This document shows positions 24,030 through 32,942 of a stretch of DNA of 57,740 nucleotides, piece by piece. Location of the stretch: assembly GCA_947258795.1 (NCBI GenBank), contig CAMYJU010000013.1:1-57740 (forward strand). The letters run 5' to 3'. Source of the stretch: an uncultured Gammaproteobacteria bacterium. GTDB taxonomy: Bacteria; Pseudomonadota; Gammaproteobacteria; DRJJ01. Within the stretch, counting starts at the first letter, position 1, and every line of letters begins with the position of its first letter. A program made the position numbers and the translations under genes. Below the pieces are notes generated by a model. That model had not been told where the DNA came from. It worked only from the letters and a program-made list of their open reading frames with translations, and did not search any database.

Positions 24030-25337
24030 ATGGCAGTCAAAACCGTACAAATTGGTGTAGACCAGGTAGAAGTAGGCATGTTTGTCTCCAGCCTGGATCG
24101 TCCATGGGTTGACACCCCGTTTCCGTTACAGGGCTTTTTCGTAATAAATTATGAAGATATCAACGAATTACGCCTATACTGCCAGGAAGTCTACATTGAC
24201 GTAGACCTCGGCAAATGCCCCGATAATTACCAGGCCGAGCTGCTGGTTCCGGTCACGGTATCGGAGATGAAAAAGGCGGTCATAAAGGATGAAAGCGGCA
24301 AACCACGCAAGATTCCGAAGGTTGCACCGTTACGCATCAGCCGCGGCGTATATCACACCAAAATCCCGGTCAAAAAGGAAATCCTGAAGGCCGAGAAGCT
24401 ACATCACCGGCTCGCCGAGGCGTATGGCGACTTCATGCATAAAATACGTGAAGGCATCCACGCCACCATCCAGGAACCCAGCGAGGCGATAGACCAACTG
24501 GTAGACAGTGTCACCCGTAACCCGGACGCGATGATCTGGCTGGCCCGGGTCAGGAAATGGGATAACTACAGTTATCATCACTCCATCCGCGCCACGATCT
24601 GGGCAACCATCTTCGGCCGTCACGCGGGACTGAATCGCGACGGCATGCGTGCACTGGCACTGGGAACCATGTTATGCGAAGTCGGCATGTCACGTGTACC
24701 AGCGGAAATACTGCAGAAGACCGAAGCCCATACGCCTGAAGAAGAGGCGCTTATCAAACAGCATGTGCAGCACAGCATCGATATTGTCAGCGAAATGGAC
24801 GGCATCTCTCCATTTGCCCGTGCGATTGTTGCTACCCATCATGAACGGCTCGATGGCAGCGGTTATCCAAAAGGGATCGGTGGCGATGATATCCCCTATC
24901 TGGGCAAGATTGCCGGTATTGCGTATGCCTATGATGAACTCAGACATCCTCGACAGACGGACAGGGGCATCTCCCCTGCCGAGACCATGAACAAGCTGTA
25001 TCAGCTTCGCGACGTAGCCTACCAGGCAGAACTGGTAGATGAATTCATCCAGGCCATCGGCATCTATCCGGCCGGTTCACTGGTTGAACTCAGCACCCAT
25101 GAGATCGGCATCATCATCGAACAGAACGCAACCATGAAACTGAGTCCCAAGGTCATGGTCATGCTGGATGCGAACAAGCAGCCCATGAAAAGAATGAAGA
25201 TGCTGGACATTGCCAAAAAGAAACGCTTTCGCAAGAAAGACGGTGTCACCATAGCCGCCTGTCTGCCGCCGAGCAGTTACCGCATCAGCCTGGACAAGAT
25301 ACACGACATCCTGTTCAAGCATAATTGGGCATGGTAA
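24030..25337 (+). CDS. DUF3391/HD-GYP protein with degenerate HD dyad
   Basis: A 435-residue cytosolic protein. Residues 1-130 match the DUF3391 domain that precedes many HD-GYP domains; the HD-GYP part runs about 165-380. HHERLDGSGYPKGI (H270, H271, E272, GYP 278-280) is intact, but the eponymous HD pair is C216-E217 (TMLCEVGMSRVP instead of LLHDIGKxxVP), and the following segment YDELRHPRQTDRGISP also departs from the usual DALTxxRPYRxA. HD-GYP proteins hydrolyse c-di-GMP with a bi- or tri-metal site; losing the HD ligands should impair that, so a c-di-GMP-binding or protein-protein role is likely. The promoter is unusually rich in sites. A terminator follows. Confidence 0.88.
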   Translation: MAVKTVQIGVDQVEVGMFVSSLDRPWVDTPFPLQGFFVINYEDINELRLYCQEVYIDVDLGKCPDNYQAELLVPVTVSEMKKAVIKDESGKPRKIPKVAPLRISRGVYHTKIPVKKEILKAEKLHHRLAEAYGDFMHKIREGIHATIQEPSEAIDQLVDSVTRNPDAMIWLARVRKWDNYSYHHSIRATIWATIFGRHAGLNRDGMRALALGTMLCEVGMSRVPAEILQKTEAHTPEEEALIKQHVQHSIDIVSEMDGISPFARAIVATHHERLDGSGYPKGIGGDDIPYLGKIAGIAYAYDELRHPRQTDRGISPAETMNKLYQLRDVAYQAELVDEFIQAIGIYPAGSLVELSTHEIGIIIEQNATMKLSPKVMVMLDANKQPMKRMKMLDIAKKKRFRKKDGVTIAACLPPSSYRISLDKIHDILFKHNWAW

Positions 25338-25377
25338 CGGAGAACTGATCAACGGAACAGCTGATCATGTGTGGTAT

Positions 25378-25410
25378 AGCCACGGTCGCGTCGTCTTCCG
25401 TGGTTTTTTT
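25378..25410 (+). terminator. Rho-independent terminator after HD-GYP gene
   Basis: Stem AGCCACGG (25378-25385) pairs with CCGTGGTT (25398-25405, one G-T pair), then seven T (25404-25410). It sits just before the stop of the convergent propeller gene. Confidence 0.8.
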
Positions 25411-25419
25411 GCTTAAACG

Positions 25420-26655
25420 CTATCTTCCCTGTCGGTCGTGTTTGCGCTTTCGCAGCAACAACATTGCGGACGACAGCACCAGGAACAGCAATATCACTGG
25501 CCAGTATTTCTGTACCAGGGGATCTGCCCAGGGCGCCTCGTCAGGCACCACCAGCCTTGCGATACCCGGGTTACTGATACCACGCGTATCTTTCGAGTAA
25601 TCAAACGCGGCTAGCCACAGGCCCGCAGCTGTCGCTGTCATACCACTGATCACATTCCCAGGCAATCCGTGTTCAGACCCATATTGCCTTGCCTGCTCGT
25701 CCTTTCTGAGCAGACGCGTCAGACCAGTGGAATGCGCCAGCCAGATATGGGTCTCATCCTGCTCCACCAGTCGCCCACCCAGCGGCAAGCCATTGGCCGA
25801 AATCATCAGCTTGCGCCATACCCCCTGTCGCACATCAAACAGACTCAGGCCTGACCCGGCCTGCCCATGCACAGCGACAAGCTGCCGGTAGTCTCCGGCA
25901 ATGTCTGCCACCGCCTCCTGGGCCAGGCCGGCCCCGGTAGTATAGCTCTGCCATTTGATCTCCGGTAACTGCAGGTGCAACACACCGCCTTTCTCAAAAT
26001 GACCCGTCTGCGCAACAGGCCGCCCGGCTACCGCAATCCAGCTATCATAATCACCGGTGATCAATTTGCCCAGACGTGAACGACGGTACAGTACCGGCAA
26101 GTCCTTGTGTATATCCCAGGCCTTGCCATGCTCCAGGTCATAGACGCTGATGCCCGCACGACTCATCACCCAGAGTTCGAGTCCCCGCCACTGGATGTCA
26201 CTGGATCCGAGCTGCTGTATTTGCAGCCATTGTTTTTTCTGGTCGTCGTACAGATAGATCCCGGCGCTGTTCAGACGTTCCGGCTCGGTCCAGACCAGAT
26301 ATTCTACCGCCACCTGCCCCGCCGCATTAACAGCCAGCTGGTAAGCCACACCCTGATCTACACCGGCCGGGGGTGAGACCAACTGCCATTGCTGACTGAC
26401 GATATCATGCCTGACCAGCCCCTTGTTGGTACCAACCCAGACTACGTTGTCATGACTGACAATCTCATAGGTTTGGGCATTCTGCATGTCGCCCTGGAAA
26501 TAGTATGCCGTGATACCACTGCCGTCAGACTGCTGCTGTGTCATTTCGATAAACTGATCCGCCTGTATCCTCACTGACCAGGACAACAGCAGGACCAGGC
26601 AAACAGACAGCCCCGGCATTCTGTGAAAGCGTGTATGACACTGGATGGATAGCAT
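25420..26655 (-). CDS. Beta-propeller envelope protein with C-terminal TM anchor
   Basis: A 411-residue protein: signal peptide (about 1-32, hydrophobic core LSVCLVLLLSW), then repeated blades with WVGTNKGLVRHD, LWVMSRAGISVYD, IWLAHSTGLTRLL and LWLAAFDYSKDT, i.e. the W(V/L)-(G/A)-T/x-xxGL pattern of two-component-regulator propellers, and a single TM near residues 385-402 followed by RKRKHD. There is no kinase or GGDEF output domain, unlike typical propeller sensors, so it may be a truncated or partner sensor. It starts 3 bases after the mltF stop with AGGAG upstream, so it is translated with mltF from one transcript. Confidence 0.7.
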   Translation of the reverse strand: MLSIQCHTRFHRMPGLSVCLVLLLSWSVRIQADQFIEMTQQQSDGSGITAYYFQGDMQNAQTYEIVSHDNVVWVGTNKGLVRHDIVSQQWQLVSPPAGVDQGVAYQLAVNAAGQVAVEYLVWTEPERLNSAGIYLYDDQKKQWLQIQQLGSSDIQWRGLELWVMSRAGISVYDLEHGKAWDIHKDLPVLYRRSRLGKLITGDYDSWIAVAGRPVAQTGHFEKGGVLHLQLPEIKWQSYTTGAGLAQEAVADIAGDYRQLVAVHGQAGSGLSLFDVRQGVWRKLMISANGLPLGGRLVEQDETHIWLAHSTGLTRLLRKDEQARQYGSEHGLPGNVISGMTATAAGLWLAAFDYSKDTRGISNPGIARLVVPDEAPWADPLVQKYWPVILLFLVLSSAMLLLRKRKHDRQGR

Positions 26656-26658
26656 TAC

Positions 26659-28002
26659 CTACTCCTGATAACGGGTCAGGATATCGTGAAAATCCCGGAT
26701 GCGCTGCACATAGCGAACCGGCTCATGCCCCCGGGCATAACCATACTTCAGCCTGCGGTAGTACCGTTTTCTGGTCAACAATGGGAACACGGTCTTGACG
26801 TCCTTCCACAAATTCGGGTTCAGGCCTTGCTCCGTTGCCAGTTTACGCGCATCCCACAAATGCCCCATGCCAACATTATAGGCCGCCAGAGCGAACCAGG
26901 TCCGGTCCGGCTCCTGCACCGCTTCCGGCAGGCGTTTGTACAAACGTGACAGATAGTCTGCTCCGCCATCGATACTCTGTTGCGGGTCCAGTCGACTGGA
27001 TACACCCAGCTCACGTGCGGTGGTCAGGGTCAGCATCATCATACCACGCACACCGGTCGGACTCCGCGCCTTTGGGTTCCAGCGGGATTCCTGGTATGCC
27101 TGGGCTGCCAGTAACTGCCAGACAAAGCGGTATTTTTTTGCGGCCGTCTCAAACATCTGCCGGTACTTCGGTAACGCGGATTTGATCCCGCGAATAAATT
27201 TCCGGTTATCGACATAGTCATAGGGATCGATAAAACCAGTATATCGTTCAACCAGGCGATCATAATCCTCGGTCTCCAGAAAATCGTTCAGCCAGTTATC
27301 CAGCTCCTTCCTTAAGCGCTGGTGACCGGAAGGCAGATACCAGACCAGTGATTCGGGCTCATTGATATCAAAATGAACCAGTAACTCGGGATAATAGCGA
27401 CGGTTGATCGCAACAATGTTCGAGTCGGCAACCGTACAATCCGTTTGTTTCTTCCACACCCGCCAGAGCAGGTCTTCGCTTGATGCGCCTTCGATCTGTT
27501 GCCAGGTAAGCTGTGGGTGTTCGGTTTTCAAGGCCTGTAACCGTTGTACATAGCTGCTGTCACTGGGTACCTGTATATCCAGGCCAACCAGGTCTGCGAT
27601 ACGCCCGGGGCGCGGCCCGCCCCGTCTGCACACCAGTTGCTGGGTGACCTGCTGATACTCAGGGCCGGCAAGCAGTTGCCTGGCCCTGCCCGGGGTATAG
27701 CTCAGACCGGCCGCGGCCAGGTCTACACTGCCTTCACGCAAGCGCTGCAATACTTCGGCTGTGGTGTCCGCCAGTACAAAACGGATCTGGTAACCGCGGG
27801 CACTGGCAAAGGCCTGGACCAGGTCATGCTCGAGTCCGGCAGCTTGATCACGATCCAGGTAATAGCTGGTCGGTGAATTGCGACTCAGAACCAGTAGCGT
27901 ATTATCGCCACCACGCAGGTCCAGAGGCCGTTCGCCCTCACAGGCAGATAGTAAAAAAACAATCAGGAATGATACTGTTTTCAGACTTGTAACAGATCGC
28001 AT
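26659..28002 (-). CDS. mltF: Membrane-bound lytic murein transglycosylase F
   Basis: A 447-residue lipoprotein (FLLSAC, C21). Residues about 30-255 form a periplasmic solute-binding-type domain (DLVQAFASARGYQIRFVL; GSVDLAAAGLSYTPGRARQL), and about 285-430 an SLT lysozyme-like domain with catalytic E305 in AQAYQESRWNP and GVRGMMMLT. This is the MltF arrangement: the first domain regulates the lytic domain that cleaves peptidoglycan with 1,6-anhydro product formation. Length is close to the family norm. It is followed 3 bases later by the propeller gene, and preceded by a thioredoxin-like gene 42 bases upstream. Confidence 0.92.
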   Translation of the reverse strand: MRSVTSLKTVSFLIVFLLSACEGERPLDLRGGDNTLLVLSRNSPTSYYLDRDQAAGLEHDLVQAFASARGYQIRFVLADTTAEVLQRLREGSVDLAAAGLSYTPGRARQLLAGPEYQQVTQQLVCRRGGPRPGRIADLVGLDIQVPSDSSYVQRLQALKTEHPQLTWQQIEGASSEDLLWRVWKKQTDCTVADSNIVAINRRYYPELLVHFDINEPESLVWYLPSGHQRLRKELDNWLNDFLETEDYDRLVERYTGFIDPYDYVDNRKFIRGIKSALPKYRQMFETAAKKYRFVWQLLAAQAYQESRWNPKARSPTGVRGMMMLTLTTARELGVSSRLDPQQSIDGGADYLSRLYKRLPEAVQEPDRTWFALAAYNVGMGHLWDARKLATEQGLNPNLWKDVKTVFPLLTRKRYYRRLKYGYARGHEPVRYVQRIRDFHDILTRYQE

Positions 28003-28044
28003 ACATCGATTTTAATGCACTGGCCGGATTAAATACATCCGTTA

Positions 28045-28575
28045 TCAGTTATTCTGGGTGTTTTGCTGTATAAACTCATTGATGATACTGACCGGTACCG
28101 CTCCTGCCTGCGCAGCCTTGAGCTCACCATCGGGTGCAAAAATCAGAAAGCTGGGTGTGCCGATCCAGTCTGATCCGGTCAATCCGATATACAAGGATGC
28201 GACTGCTTCGGGATCGCCGATCAGGTTTGGAAAACCGACGTCATTCCGTTCGATAAATGACATCGCATCCCTACGCCCTTCTATACCATCCATCGAAATG
28301 CCCAGCATGACTGCATCCCTGTCACGGTGTGAATGATGAAAGTCATCGTATTCACTGGCTTCCTGATTACAGACATGGCAGTCTGAAGCCCATAACATCA
28401 CCACCGTCCATTTTCCTTTTCCAGTATAGTCACTCAACAGCTTGCGCTTACCATCCATATCCTGCAGGACGGTGTCGCTGATGATCACCTTGCCCTGTTC
28501 ATCAAGGGCCAGTCCTGTCGAACTGAAAAGCAGCCCCAGCAGGAATAACGGCAATATGTATTTGTGCTTGTTCAT
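28045..28575 (-). CDS. TlpA/ResA-like periplasmic thioredoxin
   Basis: A 176-residue exported thioredoxin-fold protein. Signal peptide about 1-23 (LFLLGLLFSSTGLA). The redox site is C66-H-V-C69 in LWASDCHVCNQEASE, and TPSFLIFAPDGEL carries the cis-Pro. These proteins reduce disulfides in the periplasm, typically for cytochrome c or other cysteine proteins; the partner is unknown and no ccm genes are nearby. The linear arrangement with mltF (42 bases apart) suggests cotranscription in an envelope operon. Confidence 0.85.
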   Translation of the reverse strand: MNKHKYILPLFLLGLLFSSTGLALDEQGKVIISDTVLQDMDGKRKLLSDYTGKGKWTVVMLWASDCHVCNQEASEYDDFHHSHRDRDAVMLGISMDGIEGRRDAMSFIERNDVGFPNLIGDPEAVASLYIGLTGSDWIGTPSFLIFAPDGELKAAQAGAVPVSIINEFIQQNTQNN

Positions 28576-28727
28576 CGATCTACCGTGGATAGTCTGTTAC
28601 AAGCTATCAGACCACAACAGCCGGCAAATGTTCAGTGAATACCAGGAGTAGGTTACACCGTGGTGTCTCGTGTCAGACTTCAGACTCCAGGTTTTATAAA
28701 ACTGATATCTGAATCCTGTCCCAGACA

Positions 28728-28807
28728 CGTAGCCCGGTTGAAGTGGAATGTAATCCGGGAAGGCTTGGCAATGGATTCCGGACAAGTGCTACGCCCTTTC
28801 CGGAATG
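28728..28807. repeat. Degraded CGTAGCCCGG-type dispersed repeat
   Basis: The stretch starts ACGTAGCCCGG, continues with GTGGAATGTAATCCGGG and has an inverted GCTACG near 28788, the hallmarks of the common proteobacterial repeat built on CGTAGCCCGG and its complement. The copy is eroded. It lies in an intergenic spacer with no coding potential. Confidence 0.4.
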
Positions 28808-28842
28808 ACAATCGTGGGTATAGCTGAGATCTGAAACCTGAA

Positions 28843-29433
28843 TCACTGGTCCTTATGGTTACTACCCAGTTCAGAGAGCGACATATTCCCGGTATCGATG
28901 TCCGCATCGGGTACTTTTTCGGCCTCAACCAGGACGGTACCTGGCTCAGAAAGCGTCATGTGCCCGGTATCGATATCCGGCTCCGGAATGACTTCATGTT
29001 CCAGTATGGTGGTGCCGGGAGGGTCCACCTTTGCGTCCAGAATAGACCCCTGACCTGACGCCACAGCGCTGGCCGGTGCCTGTTCGGACGAGACCGGTTC
29101 TGCTGCCGGTGCAGGCTGCGCAGTCTCAGCCGGCTCGGCGGTGTCCGAAGGTCCGGTATCATCCGCGGGTTCAGCTGCAGCAGGCGCAGCATCAGCGGGC
29201 CGGGGAGCATCGGGACTTTCCACCACATAGGCAATCGCCCCTGCACTGGCTATCGCCTTGATATACTTGCTGGCCGTTTCCTTATCCAGGCCGCGCTTGA
29301 GCGTCAGCGTCTGACCACTAAACAGCCCCTCGGCCTTTTCCACAGGAATCTTGAACAGACGCGCCATGTTCTGTTTGACTGTTTCCACATCCTGCTGCGG
29401 CTGACATTCGCCCTTGAACAGAACATCAAACAT
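28843..29433 (-). CDS. Conserved protein with N-terminal proteobacterial domain and acidic repeat tail
   Basis: A 196-residue protein. Residues 1-72 form a compact conserved domain (FDVLFKGECQPQQDVETVK, NMARLFKIPVEKAEGLFSGQ, TASKYIKAIASAGAIAYV) that I recognise as a recurrent N-terminal module in gammaproteobacterial membrane or stress proteins, without a settled name. Residues 75-135 are Pro/Ala/Glu-rich and disordered. The end holds a two-fold repeat, EPDIDTGHMTLSEPG and DADIDTGNMSLSELG. GGAGGG precedes the ATG. It lies 55 bases downstream of gshA in the same direction, possibly cotranscribed. Confidence 0.6.
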   Translation of the reverse strand: MFDVLFKGECQPQQDVETVKQNMARLFKIPVEKAEGLFSGQTLTLKRGLDKETASKYIKAIASAGAIAYVVESPDAPRPADAAPAAAEPADDTGPSDTAEPAETAQPAPAAEPVSSEQAPASAVASGQGSILDAKVDPPGTTILEHEVIPEPDIDTGHMTLSEPGTVLVEAEKVPDADIDTGNMSLSELGSNHKDQ

Positions 29434-29488
29434 AAACCCTCCTGCACGGCGTTACGGTAAACATATTTCTATTTTTGTTATTTTGATA

Positions 29489-31057
29489 TCAAGCATAATA
29501 GAGCTGTAGATATTCTTCAAATGACAGGCGATCATTCTGCTCAATCTGTTTCTGTTTAAGTATCGAGGCCTCAGCCTGAGCCACAAATTGTGCCAATTTA
29601 TCCGCAGGCAGGGCATCATTGGTCAACAATGCCTTGTATTCTTCCGATATTTCACGGGCATAGACAAAAAAGCCCTGCTCGTGCTGCCGCATTTCCTCCA
29701 GTATCTGTGCCGAGGGTGTTTGTATCGTATCGGCCACCTTGGCTTTTTGTGACTCCAGCGCCCGGGCGTATTCCTTCTTGCCGGACAACTCATCCAGCCT
29801 CATGGCAATCGGCTCCAGAGTCTGGCAAATCTCTGCTGCCCAGTCCTTTAGCAGTACCTCCCGGTTCTGCCTGAGCAACTCCAGGCCGTGTTTTCTTCCC
29901 TGATGCGCGACACGCATCTCATTTGCATCAATCTCGCGTTGCTCCTGAACCGATATGCCCGGAGAGTCCAGTAGCAGACAACAAAGCATAAACAGATCCA
30001 GGAACAGCAATTGTTCACGATCAATACCCAGCGGGCTCTGGATATTCAGGTCCAGCGAACGCAGTTCAATATATTCAACACCGCGCCGGCTCAGTGCCCT
30101 GGACGGCCGTTCATCCCCTTCAGGTACCTGCTTGGGTCGCACGGTACTGTAATACTCGTTTTCAATCTGCAGGATATTGGTATTTAACTGCCTGTATTCA
30201 CCGTCCACCCGCACCCCGATCTTTTCATAATCGGGACATGGCGTTCTGATGGCGCTCTCCAGACTGCTTACATAGGCCTCCAGATTGTAATAACATGCCT
30301 TGATACCGGTTTCATTCTCCTTGTTATTCTGATAGCCAATATCCCCCATACGCAACGAGGTGGCGTCAGGTCCATAGTAGCTTGTCTCGTCATAGGGCTC
30401 CAGATCGGTATCCTTACCTTGCAGGAATGACTTGCATACGGCGGGCGATGCGCCAAACAAGTAGATAACCAGCCAGCCCATGCGTTGCAGATTTCTGATC
30501 AGGGCCAGATACTGCTCCGATTTGAAATCCTGCAGGGATTTCTGGCTCATGCAGCGGGAACGATATGCCTCCCAGAAAGTATCGTTCAGTGAATAGTTAT
30601 AATGCACCCCGGCGATCACCTGCATCACCCGGCCATAGCGGTGCGCCAGGCCACGCCGGTAAATGGTCTTCATCATACCCGGGTTAGATTGACCATAGCT
30701 GGCTATCGGGATCCCCCTGTCACCGGTGATCACACAGGGCATACTAGCGGCCCACAGCAGTTCCTCCGGCATCTGGGTATAGACAAAGCGATGGAGATCA
30801 TCAAAGTAGCCGATTGCCCGTTCAATACTGTCCATCGGCGGCGTGATCAGCTCCAGCAAGGCCTCCGAGTAGTCCGTTGTGATCGCAGGATGGGTCAACG
30901 GTGAACCCAGTCCGGCCGGGTGAGCGGTCTGTGAAATGCTGCCGGCCTGGTTGACACGCAAGGCCTCGCGTTCGAGGCCTATCCGTCTCTCCCTGAGCCT
31001 GACGCTAATCCCTGCCTGGTCCAGGTCCTCCAGCTTTTGTTGAATTATTTTATACAA
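29489..31057 (-). CDS. gshA: Glutamate-cysteine ligase
   Basis: A 522-residue type I glutamate-cysteine ligase, first step of glutathione synthesis. IGLEREALRVN, TDYSEALLELITPP, DLHRFVYTQMPEELLWAASMPC, GVHYNYSLND and VEYIELRSLDLNIQSPLGID are the family's active-site blocks for ATP, glutamate and cysteine. Length matches the E. coli enzyme. The best start is TTG at 31057 (AGGGA upstream); no ATG fits in the conserved N-terminus. No gshB is visible in the window. Confidence 0.95.
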   Translation of the reverse strand: MYKIIQQKLEDLDQAGISVRLRERRIGLEREALRVNQAGSISQTAHPAGLGSPLTHPAITTDYSEALLELITPPMDSIERAIGYFDDLHRFVYTQMPEELLWAASMPCVITGDRGIPIASYGQSNPGMMKTIYRRGLAHRYGRVMQVIAGVHYNYSLNDTFWEAYRSRCMSQKSLQDFKSEQYLALIRNLQRMGWLVIYLFGASPAVCKSFLQGKDTDLEPYDETSYYGPDATSLRMGDIGYQNNKENETGIKACYYNLEAYVSSLESAIRTPCPDYEKIGVRVDGEYRQLNTNILQIENEYYSTVRPKQVPEGDERPSRALSRRGVEYIELRSLDLNIQSPLGIDREQLLFLDLFMLCCLLLDSPGISVQEQREIDANEMRVAHQGRKHGLELLRQNREVLLKDWAAEICQTLEPIAMRLDELSGKKEYARALESQKAKVADTIQTPSAQILEEMRQHEQGFFVYAREISEEYKALLTNDALPADKLAQFVAQAEASILKQKQIEQNDRLSFEEYLQLYYA

Positions 31058-31248
31058 CCGGATCCCTATATATCCTGGCTTGTTCCCGGGCCGTTTTAGC
31101 GGGTTTTCTTGAACCGTACATAGTATCGGGCAGGCGTATTTTTTTCAATCAATCGCCCGGACTGATCCCTGTTGAACCGGCCAAATCGAACAAATACTGA
31201 TCTCCATCAACATGCAAATTTGACTTCTTCTGCTATATTTTAAGTGCA

Positions 31249-31300
31249 GATTGCAAGCCACCGGAATAAGGCGATCAGTCTGAAAAAAGGGCTTGCAATC
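31249..31300. promoter_or_regulatory. Long-armed inverted repeat upstream of the 73-codon gene
   Basis: Arms GATTGCAAGCC (31249-31259) and GGCTTGCAATC (31290-31300) are perfect 11-bp complements 30 bases apart. They could be a paired operator or a leader hairpin; a TTGACT element lies at 31220-31225. The repeat ends 54 bases before the ATG at 31355. Confidence 0.5.
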
Positions 31301-31354
31301 GACATGATTTATTAACACCAGGCATTAGTCAGAACACTTGAGGAGGCCAATATC

Positions 31355-31576
31355 ATGAGAGTCACAACCACAGACCCCATCACAATGAATGATGTACCCA
31401 ATCCGGAAGCACATCCTTTTGTGATCGAAGGCGAAGGTGATGCAGCCATTAAAATCTTTTTTGAAAACGAGGAAAACAAACAGGCCTATCTGGATATTGC
31501 AGTCGAACACCCGGGAGAGGATTTTACAACCAATCTGGATAATCCTCAGGCGATGGCCGGAGACTCACCTGACTGA
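31355..31576 (+). CDS. Small acidic protein, unrecognised
   Basis: A 73-residue acidic cytosolic protein (MRVTTTDPITMNDVPNPEA) with PFVIEGEGDAAIKIFFENEENKQAYLDIAVEHPGEDF in the centre and a disordered end. No family is known to me. GAGGAGG about 7-13 bases before the ATG is a strong ribosome site, and a long inverted repeat lies upstream, so it is a real, probably regulated gene. It stands alone between gshA (divergent) and the DUF1134 gene. Confidence 0.6.
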   Translation: MRVTTTDPITMNDVPNPEAHPFVIEGEGDAAIKIFFENEENKQAYLDIAVEHPGEDFTTNLDNPQAMAGDSPD

Positions 31577-31736
31577 TCGTCTGCAAGCACCTTAAGAAAC
31601 AAATAGACAACATTGATACGTCAAACAGCTTCCGGGCCTCCACCTGGAGGCTGTCTGGCGGCATGGTAACTTCACACACTGTTTATATCAAACCTGCCTG
31701 ATTATCCCTGCCAGTAAAACCGGCACGGCCCATGCC

Positions 31737-32306
31737 CTAGAATGGCACCCAGGTGTCTTTTCTGGTGATATGCATATAACCCACGCTGGCGCCCTGGCGC
31801 CAGCCTACCCCGAAACGTATCGGTGCCAGGTCGATATTGTCTGCAGAGGCGTAATTAACACCTACACCGGCAACGAAGTACAAACTGCCCTCGACACCCG
31901 GAAAGCGCTGAAAGATATCATCGACTCTGTCCAGGTCATAAACCAGAACAAAGGACTTGGAGGCATTGGCCCCGATATCGAATCCGACCGATGGCCCCTG
32001 CCAATAGACCCGTCGCTGGGCACCGTTTTTCATGACCAGGGTTCCATTACCATAACGCACACCGACCACCAGCGCGCCACCGGCCTCTTCACCCTTGATA
32101 TAGCCGTTCGGTCTGCCTTTCTCGCTAAACACCTTGTTCAGCACATCCGCCAGGCCTTCCGCACCCTTGCCAAAAAACGCACTGACTTCCCTGTAGATTT
32201 CATCTTTATCATAGGTAGCCTCTTCATCATTCCCGGCTGCCAGACTCATCAAGGGTTGCATCAAAGCGGCGACAAGAAAACCAGTAAGCAGTTTTTTATA
32301 CTTCAT
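31737..32306 (-). CDS. DUF1134/EipA-family envelope protein
   Basis: A 189-residue exported protein counted from ATG 32306 (MKYKKLLTGFLVAALMQPLMSLAAG is the signal peptide; an upstream in-frame start adds 14 non-signal residues). The body matches DUF1134: YRE-VSAFFGKGAEGLADVL, GRPNGYIKGEEAGGALVVGVRYGNGTL, WQGPSVGFDIGANASKSFVLVYDL and VGVNYASADNIDLAPIRFGVG. Members such as Brucella EipA are periplasmic and support envelope integrity. Gly-rich beta structure throughout. Single gene; a possible upstream partner is the DUF3135 gene in the same direction, 122 bases away. Confidence 0.85.
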   Translation of the reverse strand: MKYKKLLTGFLVAALMQPLMSLAAGNDEEATYDKDEIYREVSAFFGKGAEGLADVLNKVFSEKGRPNGYIKGEEAGGALVVGVRYGNGTLVMKNGAQRRVYWQGPSVGFDIGANASKSFVLVYDLDRVDDIFQRFPGVEGSLYFVAGVGVNYASADNIDLAPIRFGVGWRQGASVGYMHITRKDTWVPF

Positions 32307-32428
32307 AACATTCCCACATCTGACTACGATGAGCAGATGATAATACATTTGGGAAATGATTATTGTGAATGAGGCGGTAGTCAGACATCAGGCATCTGAT
32401 ATCTGTCATCTGAAGGCTGATAGCTGTA

Positions 32429-32776
32429 TCAGTGCCGTTCGAACTGCAATACGCTGGCCTTGGCCGCAGCGACCCGATTGCCGGTATGACACAGGGTCCG
32501 GGCATGACCGAGATGACCGACCAGGCCCCGCTCTCCGGCAAAGGAATCCCACATCATCTCATACAGGCGGACACAGGCGGTCATGGCATTGCCGGAGAGA
32601 TTGCGTTCCTGGTCTATCCGCCACTGCAAGCGACGCAAGCGTTCCTGACTGCGAGCCGGGACCCTCTGGATAAGACCATCGATTGCCTCGCGTCGATATT
32701 GTTCGAACGCATCCGGGTTGTCTTTTGCCAAGCGCATGGCTGAATCGAAATCCAGCTTTTTATTTTCATCAAACAT
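32429..32776 (-). CDS. DUF3135 protein
   Basis: A 115-residue protein from ATG 32776; the frame is open 147 bases further but that part is AT-rich and non-conserved. LDFDSAMRLAKDNPDAFEQYRREAIDGLIQRVP, RLRRLQWRIDQERNLSGNAMTACVRLYEMMWDSFAG match the DUF3135 family, small helical cytosolic proteins of unknown function in gammaproteobacteria. The C-terminal 30 residues continue past the family core. It is divergent from the gene at 32943. Confidence 0.75.
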   Translation of the reverse strand: MFDENKKLDFDSAMRLAKDNPDAFEQYRREAIDGLIQRVPARSQERLRRLQWRIDQERNLSGNAMTACVRLYEMMWDSFAGERGLVGHLGHARTLCHTGNRVAAAKASVLQFERH

Positions 32777-32942
32777 TAAAACATCATACCGAGTCGGTAA
32801 AAGCACTGCAATAAATGCAGGATTCATGCACAAAAATCTGACATAGTTTAAAATCAATAAGTTATTTACATATTTATTATAATGGCGATTTTTTGTCATA
32901 ATTTGTGTAAAATATTCCGACACTTTTTAAAAGGTTATTAAT

